A DNA stretch of 8,849 bases from Bacillota bacterium. Lineage in GTDB: Bacteria > Bacillota > Clostridia > Clostridiales > Clostridiaceae. The stretch lies in contig JAEZAL010000149.1 in NCBI GenBank assembly GCA_023427705.1, forward strand, positions 1 through 8,849, written 5' to 3'. The notes beneath the pieces were generated by a model, which searched no databases, had not been told where the DNA came from, and saw only the letters and a program-made list of their open reading frames with translations. The position numbers and the translations under genes are program-made. Shown in pieces: positions 5,833 through 8,849 of the stretch. Numbering within the stretch: position 1 is the first letter of the stretch; each line of letters begins with the position of its first letter.

Positions 5833-6624
5833 CTATAATCCATCCCTTTTTATTTCATTAGCTATGTGATTTAAATATTTTTCCATTGTATCATTTATTC
5901 CAAGGTAGCTTAACATTCTACTGCCAACAGCATCCTCAAATTCATTAAATAATATTTCACCATCTTTTAAAAGTAGAAAATCTATTCCACCAAAATCTAT
6001 TCTTAAGTTATTTAAAATCTTATTAATAATTTCCTCTTCCTTATTAGAATAATTATAAACTTTAACACTACCACCTTTGGTAAAGTTAGAAACTAAATTA
6101 CCTTCCTCTGGAATTCTAATAACTGCATGTTCAATTTTATTATTTATTATATAAAATCTTATATCTCCAATATAATCTTCTATATATTCTTGATAAACAT
6201 TTTTGCTAAAATCTAAGTTTTTTAAAGTGTCTAATATTTTTATATTATACCCACCATGACCATTTTTTGGCTTTTCTATTATTTTCTTATTTTCATCTAT
6301 TTCTTTTATTGCTCTATAAACCTTTGGATACTTTATACCTAATGTTTCAACATAGTCATAAGCAATTAATTTATCATTACCTAAAATACAAAACTTATAA
6401 CTATTAAAAACTCTTTTCCCTTCTTCTTCTAGCTTGTATGTAATATTAAAATTTCTCGATCTGTTTAATACGAATTTATAGGTATTTTCTACCTTACTTA
6501 TATCTTTTTCTAATACAAGGCTTATATTGATATTATTTTTTCTTCCTTCTTCTATAAGCCAATTTATATAAGCTTTATTCTTTTCTACATCTTTTTCATT
6601 ATAAATTAATATACCATCAATCAT
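5833..6624 (-). CDS. Divergent RimK-like ATP-grasp protein (second of a pair)
   Basis: This 263-residue protein has an ATP-grasp fold: an N-terminal pre-ATP-grasp domain (about 1-85), IIEKPKNGHGG with ATP-contacting K118 and the glycine-rich loop (121-125), the hinge YQEYIED (144-150), R156 in GDIRFY, D215 in GGIDFLL and the metal-site segment FNEFEDAVGSRML (226-238). It is a paralogue of the neighbouring upstream ATP-grasp gene: both start with a GxxIYN motif and share the order of segments. It is more divergent, with E-x-E (228, 230) where RimK-type ligases have E-x-N, and NLVSN where the partner has DFRAN. The start ATG overlaps the upstream stop in an ATGA junction with AGAGGA before it. 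Family members ligate amino acids (often glutamate) to carboxyl groups using ATP; the substrate here is unknown. Direct coupling to folC suggests folate-linked or related acidic substrates, but that is inference. Confidence 0.82.
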   Translation of the reverse strand: MIDGILIYNEKDVEKNKAYINWLIEEGRKNNINISLVLEKDISKVENTYKFVLNRSRNFNITYKLEEEGKRVFNSYKFCILGNDKLIAYDYVETLGIKYPKVYRAIKEIDENKKIIEKPKNGHGGYNIKILDTLKNLDFSKNVYQEYIEDYIGDIRFYIINNKIEHAVIRIPEEGNLVSNFTKGGSVKVYNYSNKEEEIINKILNNLRIDFGGIDFLLLKDGEILFNEFEDAVGSRMLSYLGINDTMEKYLNHIANEIKRDGL

Positions 6625-7514
6625 AGAATTTCCTCTAAAATATATTCTAATATTTTTTTACCAAAGCTTTTTCCCCATAGCTTTTCAAAACTTAAAAAGT
6701 TCAAATTGGAGTTAACTTCACAAAGTAACGGTTTATTGTTTTCACCAAATAATAAATCTACACCTGAGAAATCTAATCCAAGTGCTTTATGGGCTTTTAA
6801 AGCAAGTTCTTCTTGTTCTTTATTTAAATCTATTAAAGTCCCTATTCCACCTTGAGAAATATTTGCTCTAAAATCAGTTTTTGATTCCCTAAGCATAGCC
6901 CCTACAACTTTATCTCCAATAATATTAACTCTTATGTCTTTTCCAAAGCTACTTTTTATATTTTCTTGAATTATAAAATCTATCCTATTTTTATTTAATT
7001 CTTTAACTTTATTAATAAATTCTTCCCTATTATTTATTAAGTAAACCTGCATTCCAAAAGATCCCATAGACTCTTTAATTATTACGCTTTTTCCTAATGT
7101 TTCGTAACAACTTATTAAGTAATCTTCGCTATTTAATGAATAATCAAATATCATTGGAGATAATATAGTTTTCGGCATACTTATACTATTATTCGAAAGA
7201 ACTAAATGCATTAATCCCTTGTGGTCACAATTTTTAATAGCATTACTAGAATTAAACACTCTATATCCCATTTTCTCTAAATGGCTAGCAAGCAATACAT
7301 CTTTATCCCAAAAAATTATAAACTTTGGTTCTTCTACTTTTTTAATATGAATAAGCCTAGCTTCTCCATTATTATCATACATAGGTATTAATTCAGTATT
7401 TTTAATTGCTTCTAAATTTATATTTAACTTCTTTGCTTCAATAACTAAGGAATCTACTAATTCCTTTATTTTAGGAACATTTAGTGTTCCATTATAAATT
7501 ATCCATCCTGTCAT
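6621..7514 (-). CDS. RimK-like ATP-grasp ligase (first of a pair)
   Basis: This 297-residue cytoplasmic enzyme aligns with RimK/CofF/LysX-type ATP-dependent carboxylate-amine ligases. The visible signature includes K147 and the glycine-rich loop of IIKESMGSFGMQV (145-157), hinge IQENIK (182-187), DIRVNIIG with R195, DFRANISQGG (R216, N218), and the metal ligands D253 (SGVDLL), E266 and N268 (CEVNSN). These closely follow E. coli RimK, which adds alpha-linked glutamates to ribosomal protein S6, though the substrate-binding N-terminal domain differs. All catalytic positions are intact, so an active ligase is likely. An in-frame TTG at 7520 would add two residues, but it directly abuts the GTAGG ribosome binding site; the ATG at 7514, 6 nt downstream of it, is preferred. 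It is the first gene of a three-gene operon with a second ATP-grasp protein and folC. The true substrate is unknown; no rpsF or peptide precursor is nearby. Confidence 0.86.
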   Translation of the reverse strand: MTGWIIYNGTLNVPKIKELVDSLVIEAKKLNINLEAIKNTELIPMYDNNGEARLIHIKKVEEPKFIIFWDKDVLLASHLEKMGYRVFNSSNAIKNCDHKGLMHLVLSNNSISMPKTILSPMIFDYSLNSEDYLISCYETLGKSVIIKESMGSFGMQVYLINNREEFINKVKELNKNRIDFIIQENIKSSFGKDIRVNIIGDKVVGAMLRESKTDFRANISQGGIGTLIDLNKEQEELALKAHKALGLDFSGVDLLFGENNKPLLCEVNSNLNFLSFEKLWGKSFGKKILEYILEEIL

Positions 7515-7554
7515 ATTCAACCTACTCTCTTATTATGTAGTATTAATTAACCTA

Positions 7555-7583
7555 TTTTTATCACTTTTAAAATTCTTTGTCAA
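7555..7583 (-). promoter_or_regulatory. Sigma-A promoter of the ATP-grasp/folC operon
   Basis: On the minus strand TTGACA (7583-7578) is followed after 17 bp by TAAAAA (7560-7555), preceded by TGA as in an extended -10. Expected transcription start is about 7548, giving a leader of roughly 34 nt. The -35 lies only 9 bp from the -10 of the divergent small gene, so the two promoters face each other back to back. Confidence 0.65.
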
Positions 7584-7592
7584 CCTTTATAC

Positions 7593-7598
7593 TATAAT
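7593..7598 (+). promoter_or_regulatory. Probable -10 box of the small divergent gene
   Basis: A perfect TATAAT lies 30 bp before the ATG at 7628, with a good AAAGGAG ribosome binding site (7614-7620) downstream. No recognisable -35 is present at the right distance, suggesting a weak or activated promoter, or one that competes with the divergent operon promoter. Confidence 0.45.
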
Positions 7599-7627
7599 TA
7601 TCTTATCTAAACAAAAGGAGCTTAACT

Positions 7628-8059
7628 ATGAATGATTTAAATGAAGTTTTAGATTTAAATTTAAATAAAATATCCATATATGAAATAAATGAAGAAAAGC
7701 TAGTTGCTTTAAAGAGTTGCGATTACTATTTAAAAAATAACTTTTATTTTTGGCTTATTAATAAAATAAATTCTCTTGAAAGTAAAAATCTTAATAAGGA
7801 ATTAGCTTATGCACATTATTTAATGTCTTATTATGTATTTATAGTTTTAACACCATTATCTTATGAAGAATTAGCTTTTTATCATATAGAAAAAGCTTTA
7901 AAATATGACGATAACATAGATTATAAAGAATGGATGCTTATTTTTGCTACTTTACCTACTCCATTTTTAAAAGCTTATGATGCAATTAAAATAGCCGAAG
8001 AGGTTATTGAAAAAGATCCAGCAAGCAATTTAGCCAATACTATTTTACAAATCTTTTAA
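7628..8059 (+). CDS. Small hypothetical protein, helical and possibly TPR-like
   Basis: I do not recognise this 143-residue protein. It has a convincing start: ATG at 7628 with AAAGGAG 7 nt upstream and a TATAAT further up. Codon usage matches the neighbours. It is predicted mostly helical: helices near 23-50, 55-75, 79-93 and 114-129. Two stretches, EELAFYHIEKALKYDD (80-95) and AYDAIKIAEEVIEKDPAS (116-133), have the small-residue and proline spacing of tetratricopeptide repeats, but the repeats are incomplete. The segment around 65-77 is aromatic/hydrophobic and probably buried rather than membrane-spanning. There is no signal peptide and no catalytic motif. It is transcribed away from the ATP-grasp/folC operon and converges on valS. 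A protein-protein interaction role is possible but unsupported. Confidence 0.72.
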   Translation: MNDLNEVLDLNLNKISIYEINEEKLVALKSCDYYLKNNFYFWLINKINSLESKNLNKELAYAHYLMSYYVFIVLTPLSYEELAFYHIEKALKYDDNIDYKEWMLIFATLPTPFLKAYDAIKIAEEVIEKDPASNLANTILQIF

Positions 8060-8082
8060 TATTTTAAACTTAGAAAAATAAA

Positions 8083-8123
8083 GGGACCATCGTAATATAT
8101 TTTTATCTATTACCGATGATCCC
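8083..8123 (-). terminator. valS terminator (possibly bidirectional)
   Basis: GGGACCATCG-TAATA (8083-8097) pairs with TATTACCGATGATCCC (8108-8123) around a 10-nt loop, with one mismatch and one bulged base. On the minus strand the stem is followed by TTTATTTTT, which makes it the valS terminator. On the plus strand it lies 23 nt after the small gene's stop but is followed by CAAAATTAATTT, so termination in that direction would be weaker. Confidence 0.78.
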
Positions 8124-8136
8124 CAAAATTAATTTG

Positions 8137-8157
8137 TGTAATTTAGTATAAATTACA
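8137..8157. repeat. Perfect 8-bp AT-rich inverted repeat downstream of valS
   Basis: TGTAATTT (8137-8144) and AAATTACA (8150-8157) are exact inverted arms around AGTAT. It lies between the valS stop codon and its main terminator. It lacks GC pairs and a following T run, so it is probably an accessory 3' hairpin or a chance AT palindrome. Confidence 0.3.
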
Positions 8158-8192
8158 ACACTAAATATTCACTTTTACTTCTTCACTATTAA

Positions 8193-8849
8193 CTATTTTA
8201 AAGTCTCTATTCTAACTAAAACTGCATTTAGCATTTCTTGATACTTTTCTCTCTTTTCTTTTTCGCCATCTATTACAGCTTGAGGTGCTTTAGATACGAA
8301 ACCTTGGTTAGAAAGCTTTTTATCTATTCTTTCAACTTCGCCTTCTAATTTTTTCTTTTCTTTATTTAATCTATCAAGTTCCTTTTCTTTATCTACTAAG
8401 TCAAGTAAAGGCATAAATAATTCTCCACCTTTAACAACTAGAGATACTGCATTTTCTGGAACTTCATTTTTATCACTTATAAATGCTACTTCAGAAGCAG
8501 ATGCTAATTTTTCAATATAATTAACTCCTGCTGTAAATGCTTCTTTAGCTTCATTTGTAGTATAAGCTATTACCTTAGCCTTTCTTGATGGTGGAACATT
8601 CATCTCTGCTCTTACATTTCTTAACCCTTTAATAGCTTCAATTATAAAGTCCATATCTTTTTCAGCTTTATCATTCTTTAAAGCTTCATTATATTCTGGC
8701 CAATTTGAAAGAACAATTGAATCTCCATCAGTTAAAGTAGTATATATTTCTTCAGTTATAAATGGCATTACAGGGTGTAATAACTTAAGTCCTGTTTGTA
8801 ATACTTCATTTAAAACATTATAAACTATTCCCTTAGCTTTTTCGTCTTC
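8193..8849 (-). CDS. valS: Valyl-tRNA synthetase, C-terminal part (gene continues off right edge)
   Basis: The visible 218 codons encode the C-terminus of a class I valyl-tRNA synthetase, which charges tRNA-Val with valine. The fragment starts in the helical anticodon-binding domain, with LHPVMPFITEEIY (24-36 of the fragment) and LSNWP (47-51), both characteristic of ValRS, followed by GLRNVRAEMNVPPS (75-88). Residues about 150-218 are a charged coiled coil ending LVRIETLK, the typical C-terminal tRNA-contacting arm of ValRS. An internal ATG at 8768 lies in the middle of the conserved LHPVMPF motif and is not the start; the frame stays open to the window's right edge. The catalytic HIGH and KMSKS motifs are outside the window. 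The gene ends at TAG and is followed by a terminator hairpin. Confidence 0.96.
   Translation of the reverse strand, partial: EDEKAKGIVYNVLNEVLQTGLKLLHPVMPFITEEIYTTLTDGDSIVLSNWPEYNEALKNDKAEKDMDFIIEAIKGLRNVRAEMNVPPSRKAKVIAYTTNEAKEAFTAGVNYIEKLASASEVAFISDKNEVPENAVSLVVKGGELFMPLLDLVDKEKELDRLNKEKKKLEGEVERIDKKLSNQGFVSKAPQAVIDGEKEKREKYQEMLNAVLVRIETLK

Noticed and set aside
7515..7520. TTG start for the first ATP-grasp protein two codons upstream
   Set aside because: It directly touches the ribosome binding site; the ATG at 7514 has 6-nt spacing.
8083..8123. T-box or riboswitch associated with valS
   Set aside because: It lies downstream of valS, not in its leader, and lacks a T-box core; it fits a plain terminator.

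Overview
The window is a very AT-rich, gene-dense stretch of a low-GC Gram-positive anaerobe. AGA arginine codons, A/T-ending codons, strong AGGAGG-type ribosome binding sites and the gene content (DeoD-type phosphorylase, ElaC-type RNase Z, valS-folC neighbourhood, a NarB/NapA-like nitrate reductase) point to Clostridium sensu stricto. That assignment rests on composition and protein resemblance only; no 16S or marker comparison was possible.

Layout, left to right. (1) 1-1294, minus: the N-terminal 431 codons of a cytoplasmic molybdopterin/4Fe-4S nitrate-reductase-type oxidoreductase that runs off the left edge. (2) 1295-1543: a divergent control region. It holds a perfect CRP/FNR-type operator placed like a class II activator site for the oxidoreductase, a second degenerate operator 30 bp further upstream, and on the other strand a near-consensus sigma-A promoter whose spacer contains a perfect 19-bp palindrome. 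(3) 1544-2536, plus: a single-gene unit for a DUF4003-like protein of unknown function, ended by a 14-bp-stem terminator that also overlaps the 3' end of the next gene. (4) 2552-3493, minus: RNase Z. (5) 3494-3711: a short-repeat and hairpin cluster. (6) 3712-4422, minus: purine nucleoside phosphorylase deoD. (7) 4519-7514, minus: a tightly packed three-gene operon of two paralogous RimK-like ATP-grasp ligases (4-bp overlap) followed directly by folC (stop codon abutting start codon), with its own promoter. (8) 7628-8059, plus: a small unrecognised helical, possibly TPR-like protein, divergent from the operon. (9) 8193-8849, minus: the C-terminal 218 residues of valyl-tRNA synthetase, with its terminator at 8083-8123.

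Most genes are housekeeping: tRNA 3' processing, purine salvage, folate polyglutamylation, tRNA charging. The parts without a ready explanation are the ATP-grasp pair translationally coupled to folC, which suggests a second amino-acid ligation step linked to folates or a related acid; the DUF4003 gene under an apparently operator-controlled promoter; the small divergent gene; and the repeat cluster between deoD and rnz. Nothing resembling a phage, plasmid, insertion sequence, CRISPR array, tRNA or rRNA was seen. No intergenic gap exceeds 300 bases.
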